Positions 8,749 through 17,548 of a stretch of 39,993 nt of DNA are shown here, one piece after another. Below the pieces are notes generated by a model. It did not search any database. It worked only from the letters and a program-made list of their open reading frames with translations, and was not told the DNA's origin. The position numbers and the translations under genes are program-made. Origin of the DNA: Burkholderiaceae bacterium (GTDB lineage Bacteria > Pseudomonadota > Gammaproteobacteria > Burkholderiales > Burkholderiaceae_B); the NCBI GenBank assembly GCA_030158305.1, contig JAOATE010000057.1, positions 1 to 39,993 of the forward strand. Direction: 5' to 3'. The stretch's first letter is position 1. Each line of letters starts with the position of its first letter.

Positions 8749-9321
8749 CTAGCGCAACAGCGCTTCGATATCATGCGCCACCGCAGGCGCACCCATCGTA
8801 CTGTTTAACATCACGCGAGCGTCCCCTTTTTTGTCCAATAGATAAAAAGAGGAGCTGTGATCCATCGAATACGTGCCTTTGGGTCCAGGGACTTTAGCGT
8901 AATACGCTTTAAAAGAACCTGCAGCCGCCTTGATTTGCTCGGCAGAACCGGTCAATCCTAAAAAGCGGGGGTCAAACCCAGAAATGTACGCGCGCAGGAC
9001 TTCCGGTGTGTCGCGCTCTGGGTCCACCGATATCATCAGCACCTGAACCTGGGCTGCACGCTCGCCGAGCAGCTTCATCACCTGCGCAAGCTCTGCTAAA
9101 GCGGTCGGACACACATCAGGGCACTGAGTGAAACCAAAGAAAACAAGGGTCACCTTGCCTTGAAAACTGGCTTGTGTGACAGTTTTGCCCTCCATACTGA
9201 CCAAAGTCCAATTTTGACCAAGCTTAGTACCCGTGATGTCACTGCCTTTAAATTTGATATCACCTGCATCGCCACAGGCCGTCAACATCCATACGCATAA
9301 GGCAAACAGTAGCGCTCTCAT
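8749..9321 (-). CDS. Sco/SenC/PrrC copper chaperone for cytochrome oxidase
   Basis: A 190-residue lipoprotein. The N-terminus MRALLFALCVWMLTAC has a lipobox with Cys16. The thioredoxin-like domain has the copper-binding CPDVC (Cys67, Cys71) after LVFFGFTQ, and the distal His155 in MDHSSSFYLLD. All three Sco ligands are therefore present. Sco1 proteins deliver copper to the CuA site of oxidase subunit II from the outer face of the inner membrane. It starts immediately after the ctaB stop, as the last gene of the surf1-ctaA-ctaB-sco run. A second Sco-like protein is encoded at 11338-12006. Confidence 0.93.
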   Translation of the reverse strand: MRALLFALCVWMLTACGDAGDIKFKGSDITGTKLGQNWTLVSMEGKTVTQASFQGKVTLVFFGFTQCPDVCPTALAELAQVMKLLGERAAQVQVLMISVDPERDTPEVLRAYISGFDPRFLGLTGSAEQIKAAAGSFKAYYAKVPGPKGTYSMDHSSSFYLLDKKGDARVMLNSTMGAPAVAHDIEALLR

Positions 9322-10224
9322 TTAACGCGCCACCACGATCAACCAATGATCAGCAAGCAAGGCGGCAAAAAGCAGCGAGAGGTACAAAATCGAAAATCTG
9401 AACAACTTTCGCGACAGCTCATCGCTGTAGTGGCGATAAAGTTTCCACGCATACCAGACGAACATCGCACCCAGCACCATCGCGCAGAGCAAATACAACC
9501 AACCACTCATGCCAATCACGAAGGGTAAGGCGGTCGTTGCCATGAGGGCAATGCTGTAGAGAAAAATATGCAACCGCGTAAATTGCTGGCCATGCGTCAC
9601 AGGCAGCATCGGCAAACCCGAGTTTTCGTAGTCACGGGTCCGGTACAAGGCGAGCGCCCAAAAATGTGGTGGTGTCCAAATAAAAATAATCAACACCAGT
9701 AACCATGCCTCAGCAGGCACTGCATCCGCGACCGCTGCCCAACCAAGCGCTGGTGGCATTGCGCCTGACAAACCACCAATCACAATATTTTGTGGTGTCC
9801 GTGGCTTGAGAATCACCGTATAAATCACGGCATAGCCCACAAAGGTTGCAAAGGTTAGCCACATCGTCAGAGGATTGACCCAACGATATAACACCAACAT
9901 CCCCAGCCCACCCAGTACGCCTGAAAACAACATCACTTGCGCAGAAGAGATGGTGCCTGTCGCCGTGGCCCGCCGCGCTGTGCGCAACATGCGCGCATCA
10001 ATACGCTGCTCAATCAAGCAATTCACCGCAAAGGCGGCGGCCGCCAGCAACCAAATACCGATGGTGCCCGCGATCACCTTTTGCATATCAGGCAAGGTTG
10101 GGGTCGCCAAAAACATACCAATCACCGCGCAAAAGACCGCAAGCTGGGTCACGCGTGGCTTGGTCAGCACGAGGTACTGACGCAGTAGGTTTGGAGGTGT
10201 GGCGCTTAGACTAGACATAGTCAC
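9322..10224 (-). CDS. ctaB: Protoheme IX farnesyltransferase (heme O synthase)
   Basis: CtaB/CyoE adds farnesyl to heme B to make heme O, the precursor of heme A for aa3 oxidases. The 300-residue protein has about nine membrane segments. The first prenyltransferase motif is [18 protein letters not shown] (near residue 66), with Glu in place of the first Asp of the E. coli motif and the second Asp kept. The second motif is near [23 protein letters not shown], and [11 protein letters not shown] follows. The start at 10224 has an alternative Met two codons later. It is between ctaA and sco. Confidence 0.95.
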   Translation of the reverse strand: MTMSSLSATPPNLLRQYLVLTKPRVTQLAVFCAVIGMFLATPTLPDMQKVIAGTIGIWLLAAAAFAVNCLIEQRIDARMLRTARRATATGTISSAQVMLFSGVLGGLGMLVLYRWVNPLTMWLTFATFVGYAVIYTVILKPRTPQNIVIGGLSGAMPPALGWAAVADAVPAEAWLLVLIIFIWTPPHFWALALYRTRDYENSGLPMLPVTHGQQFTRLHIFLYSIALMATTALPFVIGMSGWLYLLCAMVLGAMFVWYAWKLYRHYSDELSRKLFRFSILYLSLLFAALLADHWLIVVAR

Positions 10225-10242
10225 TATTTAAATGAAACGTAC

Positions 10243-10299
10243 GCCATTGTAATGGCAAGCTCACCTAAGCGGCGGCCAACACATGATCGGCTGCCGCTT
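10243..10299. promoter_or_regulatory. Inverted repeats between ctaA and ctaB
   Basis: The 87-bp gap holds two hairpin candidates. One has arms GCCATT and AATGGC (10243-10256) and contains TACAAT on the minus strand (10246-10251), a possible -10 for ctaB. The other has 11-bp arms AAGCGGCGGCC (10267-10277) and GGCTGCCGCTT (10289-10299), pairing fully if one G-U pair is allowed. No T-tract follows on the minus strand. It may be an RNA-processing or attenuation hairpin separating ctaA from ctaB expression. This is speculative. Confidence 0.3.
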
Positions 10300-10311
10300 C
10301 GTGCTGATAAC

Positions 10312-11334
10312 CTATCTTTGGGGATTGGTCGCTAATCGGGCGGTATGCCCAAGGCGGAATAGCAATGTCACGGTTGCCAGGACTAAACCTGCAGCTCCGC
10401 CATTATGTAAAACAGCAATCAATAGCGGCCATTGAAAAAAGATGGTGGTCAAGCCTGTAAAAAGCTGCGCGATCAGCAGGGCAAACACCAGCTGTGCTGG
10501 GCCTTTTAATCCGGGGTCTTTCATCAACCGCCAGCTCAGTACACCCATAAAAGCAAAGATCACAAATGCAAAATTACGATGTACCCAATGAATGCCCGTC
10601 AACGCTGTTTGAGAAATCATCTCGCCACCTGGCATTTCACCCAAGCCACGAATCAGTGAAAAGCCATTCGCTAAATCCATCGGTGGAATCCAGCTGCCAT
10701 TACATGTTGGAAAGTCCATGCAGGCAAGCGCCGCATAATTGGTGCTCACCCAACCACCCAAGGCAATCTGCATAAACAGCAACACAAGACCCAATGCGAT
10801 CCAAGGCTTATAGCGCAGCGAGGCCTGTAACACTGCAGGATAAGCACGCTCACGAGCAGCCAACCAAGTCATCAAGGCCAAGAGCGACATCCCCCCAAGT
10901 AAGTGAGCGGTCACAATCAAGGGCATGAGCTTCATCGTGACGGTCCAAGCGCCAAAGGCGCCTTGCAGGCATACCGCAGCCAAGGTCACAAAGGCTAATT
11001 TGGGCGAATACTCAAATTTATTGCGATGACGCCAGGCCATCCAAGAAATCATAATAATCAGAAAGCCCAGTAAGGCGCCGACGTAGCGGTGGATCATTTC
11101 GATCCATGCTTTAGGCAAGGTCACTGGACCATCAGGCATCACTTGTACAGCTTGTTTAATTGAGTCCAAAGCACCAATCGGCGTGACGCTGCCATAACAG
11201 CCTGGCCAGTCAGGGCAGCCAAGGCCAGAGTCTGTCAGCCGCACAAAGGCACCAAACATAATGAGATCAAGCGTCAAAAACCAGGTCAAAAAAACGATCT
11301 TTCGATAGCGTTTGCTAGTGAGCGTTTCCAACAT
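10312..11334 (-). CDS. ctaA: Heme A synthase (Cox15/CtaA)
   Basis: CtaA oxidises the methyl group of heme O to the formyl of heme A, working after CtaB. The 340-residue protein has about eight membrane segments. Conserved heme-liganding histidines occur in EMIHRYVGALLG, in VTAHLLGGMSL and in GIHWVHRNFAFV. The N-terminal loop has RLTDSGLGCPDWPGCYG, and a Cys pair recurs in ALACMDFPTCNGSW, as in type-2 Cox15 proteins. The start at 11334 is 3 bp after the stop of the upstream Sco-like gene. Confidence 0.95.
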   Translation of the reverse strand: MLETLTSKRYRKIVFLTWFLTLDLIMFGAFVRLTDSGLGCPDWPGCYGSVTPIGALDSIKQAVQVMPDGPVTLPKAWIEMIHRYVGALLGFLIIMISWMAWRHRNKFEYSPKLAFVTLAAVCLQGAFGAWTVTMKLMPLIVTAHLLGGMSLLALMTWLAARERAYPAVLQASLRYKPWIALGLVLLFMQIALGGWVSTNYAALACMDFPTCNGSWIPPMDLANGFSLIRGLGEMPGGEMISQTALTGIHWVHRNFAFVIFAFMGVLSWRLMKDPGLKGPAQLVFALLIAQLFTGLTTIFFQWPLLIAVLHNGGAAGLVLATVTLLFRLGHTARLATNPQR

Positions 11335-11337
11335 GAC

Positions 11338-12006
11338 TTATCCAATCCTTGAGTTCTGGATCAGTTTGCGAATGTCCTTGCGAAAAAGCTCTGGATCAGC
11401 AATAGGAGGGTATTGCAAAATGAGGTTGCCCAGCGGATCAATGACCCAGATCAACGGTGCAAGGGCGTTGCGGGCTTGCTCAGGGGTCATTGAGCCTGGC
11501 GCACCACCCAGCAAAAACTGCTGAAGCACGACTGGATTGACACGGACCATGACCGTACCCTTGTACGCCTCCAACACTTTCTCTGGAACGGGTGCATCAT
11601 CGGTAATAAACCAAACTCGGCTCAAGCGTTCAACGTGCTTGCCTTGACTGGCATGGGTATTACGCACGATAAAGAGTTTGCGTGCGCAAGCTTCTGGACA
11701 TTCGGCAGCATCGGCTGCAAGCATGATCCATTTACCCTTGAGTGAGCTCAGGTCAAAAGGCTTGCCATCTAAGGTTGTCAGCGGCAGACTTTGTGTTGAA
11801 GGCATCGGTCGCTGGGGCTCAATGAGCTGACCGTATGCCGCACTGCCCTCAGGCCGCCACTCAGGATTGAAATACACAAGAAGCGCCGCGATCACGGGTG
11901 CCAAACTCATCAACATGATGATAATGAGAGGCGTTTTAGACCGTAATTTTGTGTTTCCTGCAGTCGTTTGTGCAGCTGCTTTTGTTTTTGAGGCGGATTC
12001 AGTCAC
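11338..12006 (-). CDS. Membrane-anchored Sco-like thioredoxin-fold protein of the oxidase assembly cluster
   Basis: About 222 residues from GTG at 12006, preceded by GGA at good distance. An in-frame GTG at 12087, close to the surf1 stop, would add 27 atypical residues. The protein has a polar N-terminus, one membrane anchor (PLIIIMLMSLAPVIAALLVYF) and an exported domain. That domain begins LPLTTLDGKPFDLSSLKGKWIMLAADAAECPEACARKL. CPEAC is a CxxxC at the same place as in Sco proteins. The C-terminal LIWVIDPLGNLILQYPP aligns with Sco's His-containing strand but lacks the His. Proteins in this position are often annotated only as transmembrane or oxidase-associated. A copper or thiol role in oxidase assembly is inferred. 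Confidence 0.75.
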   Translation of the reverse strand: MTESASKTKAAAQTTAGNTKLRSKTPLIIIMLMSLAPVIAALLVYFNPEWRPEGSAAYGQLIEPQRPMPSTQSLPLTTLDGKPFDLSSLKGKWIMLAADAAECPEACARKLFIVRNTHASQGKHVERLSRVWFITDDAPVPEKVLEAYKGTVMVRVNPVVLQQFLLGGAPGSMTPEQARNALAPLIWVIDPLGNLILQYPPIADPELFRKDIRKLIQNSRIG

Positions 12007-12091
12007 AACAATTCCATCTTCCAGTCGTCTACGAGTTTCTAAGCAGTACTTTACAGCGATTTCATGAATATGCAGGAATAGCAGCACGCAT

Positions 12092-12886
12092 TTACGGTGA
12101 TTGACGTGAGCGCAAGCGACGCCATCCCACCACTAAAAAAGCCACCATGACAATGCCTGCAAAACCAAACCATTGCATGGCGTAGCCTACATTTTTATCT
12201 GAATCAACCGAGGGCTCCGGCCATACACGCTTGAGCCCCTCATTATTTTCTCCAGATTGCTGCATCAATACAGTCGGCAAAAACTTTAAACCCGTTCTTT
12301 TTGCATAGAGATCAAGGTCAAGGTTTTGCAATCTAGTTAAAAGTACAGGATCAATGACGCCCTCGGTCGGCTGCCTGACACCTTTCCAACCCTCAGGCAG
12401 ACTTGCCGCGGCATTTGCTTGACTGGTCCAGAGCTCAAATAGTCTTGGTACTCTGAGTGCCAACTCGCCTTGCAAATGAACCTTAGCGTCAGGAGTTGGT
12501 ATTTTTGCCACTGGACGGTTGGCGATGGGTCTTTCGATCCAGCCCCTCAAGACCAACACCGCTGTATCCTGGTCCAGCATCAAAGGAGTGGCCAGCCACA
12601 AGCCAGGTCGACCCTCTAGGTTCCGATTGTCGAGCAAAACACTCCATTCGCTGCGCCATAAACCATCTACCGTCGCGGGTCGCCAGGCCTTTAGCTCCTC
12701 TTCCGGGATATTCGGCGTCAACGTCAAAGGCGCCGCACGCCGCCCAGCATCTAGGGTCGCCGCGATTTGGCGCCGCTCTTCGGCACGGTCTAGCTGCCAG
12801 CGACCCAGCATGAGGCACACAACTGCTACTACACCCAACAGTATTAGGGCAATTAAGGTCAGTTTATTGGATGAAGCTTTTGTCAT
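12092..12886 (-). CDS. SURF1 family cytochrome oxidase assembly protein
   Basis: SURF1/Shy1 proteins help insert heme A into oxidase subunit I. The 264-residue protein has two membrane helices bracketing a periplasmic domain. TM1 (LTLIALILLGVVAVVCLMLG) is followed by the signature GRWQLDRAEERRQ. The middle shows VLLDNRNLEGRPGLWLATPLML and AVLVLRGWI. The end has NVGYAMQWFGFAGIVMVAFLVVGWRRLR. It is divergent from the DUF2909 gene (35-bp gap) and leads the surf1-Sco-like-ctaA-ctaB-sco run. Confidence 0.95.
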   Translation of the reverse strand: MTKASSNKLTLIALILLGVVAVVCLMLGRWQLDRAEERRQIAATLDAGRRAAPLTLTPNIPEEELKAWRPATVDGLWRSEWSVLLDNRNLEGRPGLWLATPLMLDQDTAVLVLRGWIERPIANRPVAKIPTPDAKVHLQGELALRVPRLFELWTSQANAAASLPEGWKGVRQPTEGVIDPVLLTRLQNLDLDLYAKRTGLKFLPTVLMQQSGENNEGLKRVWPEPSVDSDKNVGYAMQWFGFAGIVMVAFLVVGWRRLRSRQSP

Positions 12887-12921
12887 GTCTGCGATAATCT
12901 CTACTTTCAGTGAGGACTGTC

Positions 12922-13125
12922 ATGCGTATTCTGGTCATATTCGCGTTCATCGGCATTTTAGGCAGTCTTGGTTCTGCACTGTTTTATCTTATGCGCGACA
13001 AAGGGACATCAAATAAAACCGTGAATGCGCTGACCGTACGGATTGGCTTGTCAGTGGCTCTCTTTTTATTCCTATTGTTTTCCCACTGGATGGGCTGGAT
13101 AGAAACAACGGGTTTTAAGCGCTAA
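12922..13125 (+). CDS. DUF2909 twin-transmembrane protein
   Basis: A 67-residue protein with two hydrophobic helices (MRILVIFAFIGILGSLGSALFYLM and IGLSVALFLFLLFSHWMGW) joined by a short charged loop RDKGTSNKTVNALTVR. This is the DUF2909 'twin transmembrane protein' found between ctaE and surf1 in Burkholderiales. ATG 12922 is preferred over an in-frame GTG at 12910, because GAGG lies 8 nt upstream of the ATG. It stands alone on the plus strand between minus-strand oxidase genes. Function is unknown; position suggests oxidase assembly. Confidence 0.85.
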   Translation: MRILVIFAFIGILGSLGSALFYLMRDKGTSNKTVNALTVRIGLSVALFLFLLFSHWMGWIETTGFKR

Positions 13126-13151
13126 TCTTCGATTAAAAACCTTTGTTGAAT

Positions 13152-13181
13152 AAAAAAGGCCAGCTTCGCGCTGGCCCTTTT
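13152..13181. terminator. Bidirectional rho-independent terminator between DUF2909 gene and ctaE
   Basis: A 7-bp GC stem, GGCCAGC (13158-13164) and GCTGGCC (13170-13176), has loop TTCGC. It is preceded by A6 and followed by TTTT, so it can terminate the plus-strand DUF2909 transcript and the minus-strand ctaE transcript. It lies centrally in the 99-bp convergent gap. Confidence 0.85.
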
Positions 13182-13224
13182 AACTTTAACAACAAATTTT
13201 GCTGCTGTTCTGAGTACTCAATGC

Positions 13225-14100
13225 TTAGAACCAGTACACGAACAAGTACAGGCCGAGCCACACCACGTCAACGAAGTGCCAGTACCACGCAGCACCTTCA
13301 AAACCAAAGTGATGATCGGCAGTGAAATGGCCTTTGAGCATGCGGATCAGGATCACAGTCAGCATTGTTGCGCCGAGCAACACGTGAAAGCCGTGAAAGC
13401 CGGTCAACATGTAAAACAGTGAGCCGTATGCACCCGAGTCAAAGCGAAGATTCAATGACGAGTAGGCATAGATATACTCATAGGCCTGACAGCCCACGAA
13501 AATGAAGCCAAGCACAATCGTCGCAAACAACCAAAACATCGATTTGCCGCGATGATTTTCACGCAAGGCATGATGGGAAATCGTCAGCGTCACACCCGAG
13601 GCCAACAACAAGGCTGTGTTGATTGTGGGCAACCAGAAGGGGCCCATTGTTTCGAATGCTTCGACCACACCTGCGGGTCCAAGATTTGGCCAAACAGCAT
13701 TGAAATCAGGCCAGAGCAACTGTTTGTGATCTAAGTCACCGAGCCAAGGCATGGTCACAACGCGCGTGTACCAAAGTGCGCCAAAGAACGCGGCAAAGAA
13801 CATGACTTCGGAGAAGATAAACCAGCTCATGCTCCAGCGATAGGAGGCATCGATGCGCTTGCTGTTTAGGCCCGACTCAGATTCTCTGATCGCATCGCCA
13901 AACCATTTGTACAACACCACAAACAGACCTAGCAAGCCAGCAAAAACAGCCCATTTTCCGGCTTCAATGCTGTTTACCCACGCCGAAGCTCCAAGCATGA
14001 CAACCAGCAAAGAAATGCTGGCGGTCACTGGATGGGATGAATCCGCTGGCACATAATAATATGGTGCCTCTTTGACGTGTGACGAGTGGGATGCACTCAT
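13225..14100 (-). CDS. ctaE: Cytochrome c oxidase subunit III
   Basis: A 291-residue subunit III of the aa3/caa3-type oxidase. ATG 14100 is preferred, with GGAGAACAAT directly upstream. An in-frame start at 14127 would add MITCSLENN. The sequence has the expected start APYYYVPADSSHPVTAS, the RWSMSWFIFSEVMFFAAFFGALWY segment with the conserved carboxylate, and FHGFHVLLGATMLTVILIRM. The C-terminus is GFEGAAWYWHFVDVVWLGLYLFVYW. Seven membrane helices are expected. It ends just before the bidirectional terminator, consistent with being last in the ctaC-ctaD-small protein-DUF2970-ctaE operon. Confidence 0.96.
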   Translation of the reverse strand: MSASHSSHVKEAPYYYVPADSSHPVTASISLLVVMLGASAWVNSIEAGKWAVFAGLLGLFVVLYKWFGDAIRESESGLNSKRIDASYRWSMSWFIFSEVMFFAAFFGALWYTRVVTMPWLGDLDHKQLLWPDFNAVWPNLGPAGVVEAFETMGPFWLPTINTALLLASGVTLTISHHALRENHRGKSMFWLFATIVLGFIFVGCQAYEYIYAYSSLNLRFDSGAYGSLFYMLTGFHGFHVLLGATMLTVILIRMLKGHFTADHHFGFEGAAWYWHFVDVVWLGLYLFVYWF

Positions 14101-14135
14101 ATTGTTCTCCAGACTACAAGTAATCAAATATTATT

Positions 14136-14360
14136 TTAGCTGAGACTTGAGACGGCCCAGCGGACAATCAACACAAGACTCACTACAAATATCACTCCAA
14201 ACATCAAACCGGCGATCGCAAGATAAACCGGATTGACTTTTGCAATGTCTTCTTCAGACCCTTTACCTTTTCTGACTCCGAACATCGCCCATGCGATGGC
14301 CTTAATCGTTTGTAAAAAGTTTAATTTTCGCTGTGATAATTCTTTTAAATCCTGACTCAT
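14136..14360 (-). CDS. DUF2970 family membrane protein of the oxidase operon
   Basis: A 74-residue protein. A polar N-terminus with LNFLQTIKAIAWAMFGVRKGKGSEEDIAKVNP is followed by one strong membrane helix (VYLAIAGLMFGVIFVVSLVLIVRWAV). That is the DUF2970 pattern seen in betaproteobacterial oxidase clusters, normally just upstream of ctaE as here. GAGG precedes the ATG. Molecular role is unknown. Confidence 0.85.
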   Translation of the reverse strand: MSQDLKELSQRKLNFLQTIKAIAWAMFGVRKGKGSEEDIAKVNPVYLAIAGLMFGVIFVVSLVLIVRWAVSSLS

Positions 14361-14390
14361 ACGTTGAAAGCCTCGCCTAAATCAGGAAAA

Positions 14391-14498
14391 TCACGATTCT
14401 AAAAGTTTTCTACCAATCGTCCATCCAAACATCGCAAGGACAAGCACTAGAAAAATCCATCCTGCCCGCTTGTTCTTACGACGTTGTTCTGGAGTCAT
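14391..14498 (-). CDS. Cytochrome oxidase small assembly protein (35 aa)
   Basis: A very short gene between ctaD and the DUF2970 gene. It reads MTPEQRRKNKRAGWIFLVLV and continues LAMFGWTIGRKLLES, then TGA at 14391-14393. It has a basic N-terminus and a single membrane helix. This matches the small 'cytochrome oxidase small assembly protein' that follows ctaD in Burkholderiales. It starts 9 bp after the ctaD stop. In related genomes Cox11 (ctaG) normally follows, but here only 30 bp separate it from the DUF2970 gene. Confidence 0.8.
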   Translation of the reverse strand: MTPEQRRKNKRAGWIFLVLVLAMFGWTIGRKLLES

Positions 14499-14507
14499 TT
14501 CAAAATC

Positions 14508-16133
14508 CTATTTGACCTGTGGTGGGGTCTCAAATGTATGGAATGGTGCTGGAGATGGAACAGTCCACTCCAAGCCCTCTGCGCCTTCCCAAGGCTTAGC
14601 CGGGGCGCGTTCACCCTTGCCTGCATAAGCTTTCAAGACGATGTAGAGGAACAGTAACTGTGACAAACCGAACCAAAATGCGCCAAGTGTCGCAATCTGG
14701 TGGAAGTCGGTGAACTGCGCAGCATAATCAGCATAGCGGCGTGGCATACCTGCCAGACCCATAAAGTGCATGGGGAAGAAGGTGATGTTGAACGAGATCA
14801 TGCTCATCCAGAAGTGCCACTTGCCCAGGCGTTCATCGTACATATAGCCCGACCACTTTGGCAGCCAGTAGTATGTGCCTGCAAACAGCGCAAACAATGA
14901 GCCTGCCACCAAGACATAGTGGAAGTGCGCCACCACGTAATACGTGTCATGCACTTGAATATCAATCGGCGCCATGGACAAGATCAATCCAGTAAAGCCA
15001 CCAATCGTGAACACGAAGATAAAGCCGACTGCAAACAGCATCGGTGTTTCAAAGGTCATTGAGCCGCGCCACATGGTGGCCACCCAGTTAAAGACCTTGA
15101 CGCCGGTTGGGATCGAAATCAACATCGTTGCGTACATAAAGTACAGCTGAGCCGTCACAGGCATACCTGTGGCAAACATGTGGTGGGCCCAAACGATGAA
15201 GGAAAGAATTGCAATCGAGGCAGTGGCATACACCATTGAGGCATAACCAAACAGCTGCTTGCGGGCAAATGCGGGCACGATGGCAGAAACGATACCAAAG
15301 GCCGGCAAAATCATGATGTACACCTCAGGATGCCCGAAGAACCAGAAAATATGCTGGTACAACACGGGATCACCACCGACTGCGGCGTTGAAAAAGCCTG
15401 TGCCAAAGTGACGGTCAGTCAACACCATCGTGATAGCTGCGGCCAACACAGGCATCACAGCGATCAAGAGATAAGCTGTAATCAACCATGTCCAGCAGAA
15501 CAAAGGCATTTTCATCAAGGTCATGCCTGGCGCGCGCATGTTCAAGATCGTGACCACGATGTTGATCGCGCCCATGATGGATGAAGCACCCATGATGTGA
15601 ATGGCAAAAATCGCCAAGTCCATCCCTGGGCCCATTTGAGCAGTCAGCGGTGCGTACAACGTCCAACCCGCGGCTGTTGCGCCACCGGGAACGAAGAACG
15701 AAGCCGTCAAAAGGATGGCTGCGACTGGCAACAACCAGAAGCTGAAGTTGTTCATACGGGCAAATGCCATATCAGAGGCGCCGATTTGCAGCGGCACCAT
15801 CCAGTTAGCAAAGCCTACGAACGCCGGCATAATCGCGCCGAACACCATGATCAAACCATGCATGGTTGTGAACTGGTTGAACAACTCGGGGCGGAAAAAC
15901 TGAAGACCTGGCTCAAACAACTCTGTGCGCAACAACAGCGCAAGAGCGCCGCCTTCGAGCAACATCGTGAAAGAGAAAATCAGATACATCGTGCCGATGT
16001 CTTTGTGGTTGGTTGCAAACAACCAACGGCGCCACCCATGCAACGACGGACCGTGATGGTCGTGATCGTGTGCATGATCGTGGTCATGGCCGTGGCCGTG
16101 GCCACCAACGTGATCTGCTGGAATGCTACTCAT
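14508..16133 (-). CDS. ctaD: Cytochrome c oxidase subunit I
   Basis: The catalytic subunit of the heme-copper oxidase, 541 residues and 12 membrane helices. Heme a and a3/CuB ligands are visible: [13 protein letters not shown] (low-spin heme His), [18 protein letters not shown] (CuB His with the cross-linked Tyr), [10 protein letters not shown] (the two CuB histidines), and [14 protein letters not shown] (heme histidines). The core begins at [19 protein letters not shown]. Before it is an unusual N-terminal tail with 11 histidines in the first 33 residues, mostly HxH and DH repeats, a likely metal-binding segment. AGGAG lies 6 nt before the ATG. Confidence 0.97.
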   Translation of the reverse strand: MSSIPADHVGGHGHGHDHDHAHDHDHHGPSLHGWRRWLFATNHKDIGTMYLIFSFTMLLEGGALALLLRTELFEPGLQFFRPELFNQFTTMHGLIMVFGAIMPAFVGFANWMVPLQIGASDMAFARMNNFSFWLLPVAAILLTASFFVPGGATAAGWTLYAPLTAQMGPGMDLAIFAIHIMGASSIMGAINIVVTILNMRAPGMTLMKMPLFCWTWLITAYLLIAVMPVLAAAITMVLTDRHFGTGFFNAAVGGDPVLYQHIFWFFGHPEVYIMILPAFGIVSAIVPAFARKQLFGYASMVYATASIAILSFIVWAHHMFATGMPVTAQLYFMYATMLISIPTGVKVFNWVATMWRGSMTFETPMLFAVGFIFVFTIGGFTGLILSMAPIDIQVHDTYYVVAHFHYVLVAGSLFALFAGTYYWLPKWSGYMYDERLGKWHFWMSMISFNITFFPMHFMGLAGMPRRYADYAAQFTDFHQIATLGAFWFGLSQLLFLYIVLKAYAGKGERAPAKPWEGAEGLEWTVPSPAPFHTFETPPQVK

Positions 16134-16239
16134 GGCGAACTCCTATCCTGCTTAGGTCTCCCTCACTTTTTAGGAGAGGGAAACGATCTATATGAATTGA
16201 TCCGAATAACTTAACCAATAACACTCTCAAAGCACTGAC

Positions 16240-17397
16240 TTAGCGCGCTGCTTTGACGTCTGCGGGCGAAATCACAGGGTCTTTGCCCTTGCCTGCATTG
16301 GTCCATGAAGCGCGTGTATACGTAATCACTGCAGCAATCTCTACGTCATTTAACTGCGAAGCAAATGACGCCATCGCAGTACCTGGCTTGCCCTTCAACA
16401 AAATATCAATGTTTGCCGCTTTGGGACCCATCACAAGGGCACTTGCATCCAGCGCAGGGAAAGCACCCATGACACCTTTGCCGCTACCTTGGTGACACGC
16501 AACGCAATTAGCCGCATACACCTTTTCACCACGCGAAACCAACTCAGCCGCTGTCCATTGTTTGCTTGGATCGTCCGCCGCAGCCATCAAGAGTTTTTTC
16601 TGCTCTGCAGACCATTTCGCGTAATCTGCCTCAGACACAACCTTGACAACGATTGGCATGAAAGCGTGGTCTTTACCGCACAACTCTGTACATTGACCGC
16701 GGTACTCACCGATCTTGTCGGCGCGGAACCATGTATTGCGCACAAAGCCGGGAATAGCGTCTTGCTTGACGGCCAGCTCTGGCACCATCCACGAGTGGAT
16801 GACATCAGCTGCGGTCACTGCCAGGCGGACTTTTTTACCAACAGGAACAATCAGAGGATTATCCACTTCCATTAGATAGAACTGACCTTTTGGCTCTTTG
16901 TTCTCGATCTGAGCACGGGGAGTAGACAGGTTGGAGAGGAACTTGACGCCCGTTGCTGGCCCGTCGATATACTCATAGCCCCATTTCCACTGGTATCCAG
17001 TGACTTTGATCGTCAAGTCTGCGCCGCTCGTATCTTTCATAGCCACGACGGTACGGGTTGCCGGCAAGGCCATGGCAATCACAATCAGGAACGGCACCAC
17101 TGTCCAAGCCACTTCGACGCCCATGTGCTCATGGAAAGTCGCCGGCTTGAAACCGCGTGATTTGCGGTGCGCCCAGATTGAATAAAACATCACACCAAAG
17201 ACGGCAACGAAGATCACCATGCAGATGATCAACATAAACCAGTGCAGCCAAGCGATGTCGCGTGCGATCTGGTTCACTCCCTCAGGGAGATTGAGCTGAT
17301 TGACGCTTGGCCCACCGGGCATGTCTTGTACTTGTGCACTCGCAATGCCCATGAATAGCATGGCACAGGCGCCCAGTAACCCTCTCAACTTCTTCAT
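16240..17397 (-). CDS. ctaC: Cytochrome c oxidase subunit II with fused cytochrome c domain
   Basis: ATG 17397 is chosen because GAGGT lies 5 nt upstream and MKKLRGLLGACAMLFMGIASAQ is a good signal peptide. An in-frame start at 17415 is weaker. The 385-residue protein has two membrane helices and a periplasmic cupredoxin domain with the CuA ligands in CTELCGKDHAFM plus the upstream His of ADVIHSWMVPEL. A C-terminal class I cytochrome c domain follows, with NCVACHQGSGKG (CxxCH). The fusion makes this a caa3-type subunit II. It is the first gene of the oxidase operon. Confidence 0.96.
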   Translation of the reverse strand: MKKLRGLLGACAMLFMGIASAQVQDMPGGPSVNQLNLPEGVNQIARDIAWLHWFMLIICMVIFVAVFGVMFYSIWAHRKSRGFKPATFHEHMGVEVAWTVVPFLIVIAMALPATRTVVAMKDTSGADLTIKVTGYQWKWGYEYIDGPATGVKFLSNLSTPRAQIENKEPKGQFYLMEVDNPLIVPVGKKVRLAVTAADVIHSWMVPELAVKQDAIPGFVRNTWFRADKIGEYRGQCTELCGKDHAFMPIVVKVVSEADYAKWSAEQKKLLMAAADDPSKQWTAAELVSRGEKVYAANCVACHQGSGKGVMGAFPALDASALVMGPKAANIDILLKGKPGTAMASFASQLNDVEIAAVITYTRASWTNAGKGKDPVISPADVKAAR

Positions 17398-17548
17398 GCT
17401 GACCTCTAAACACATCGCACGTTGGGCGAATCAAACGCAATACAGCTGTAAAACACTGCTTGCGAGACCACCCTGCGCAAAATTATTGTATGGCTAACCA
17501 CAAGAGAAAACCCTTTAGGATTAGCACGTATCGCAAAGAAACGATGGT

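Noticed and set aside
10260-10311. Small minus-strand frame in the ctaA-ctaB gap ending HEAAADHVLAA then stop
   Set aside because: It has no start codon after the preceding stop and no ribosome-binding site. The protein-like look comes from the GC-rich hairpin arms.
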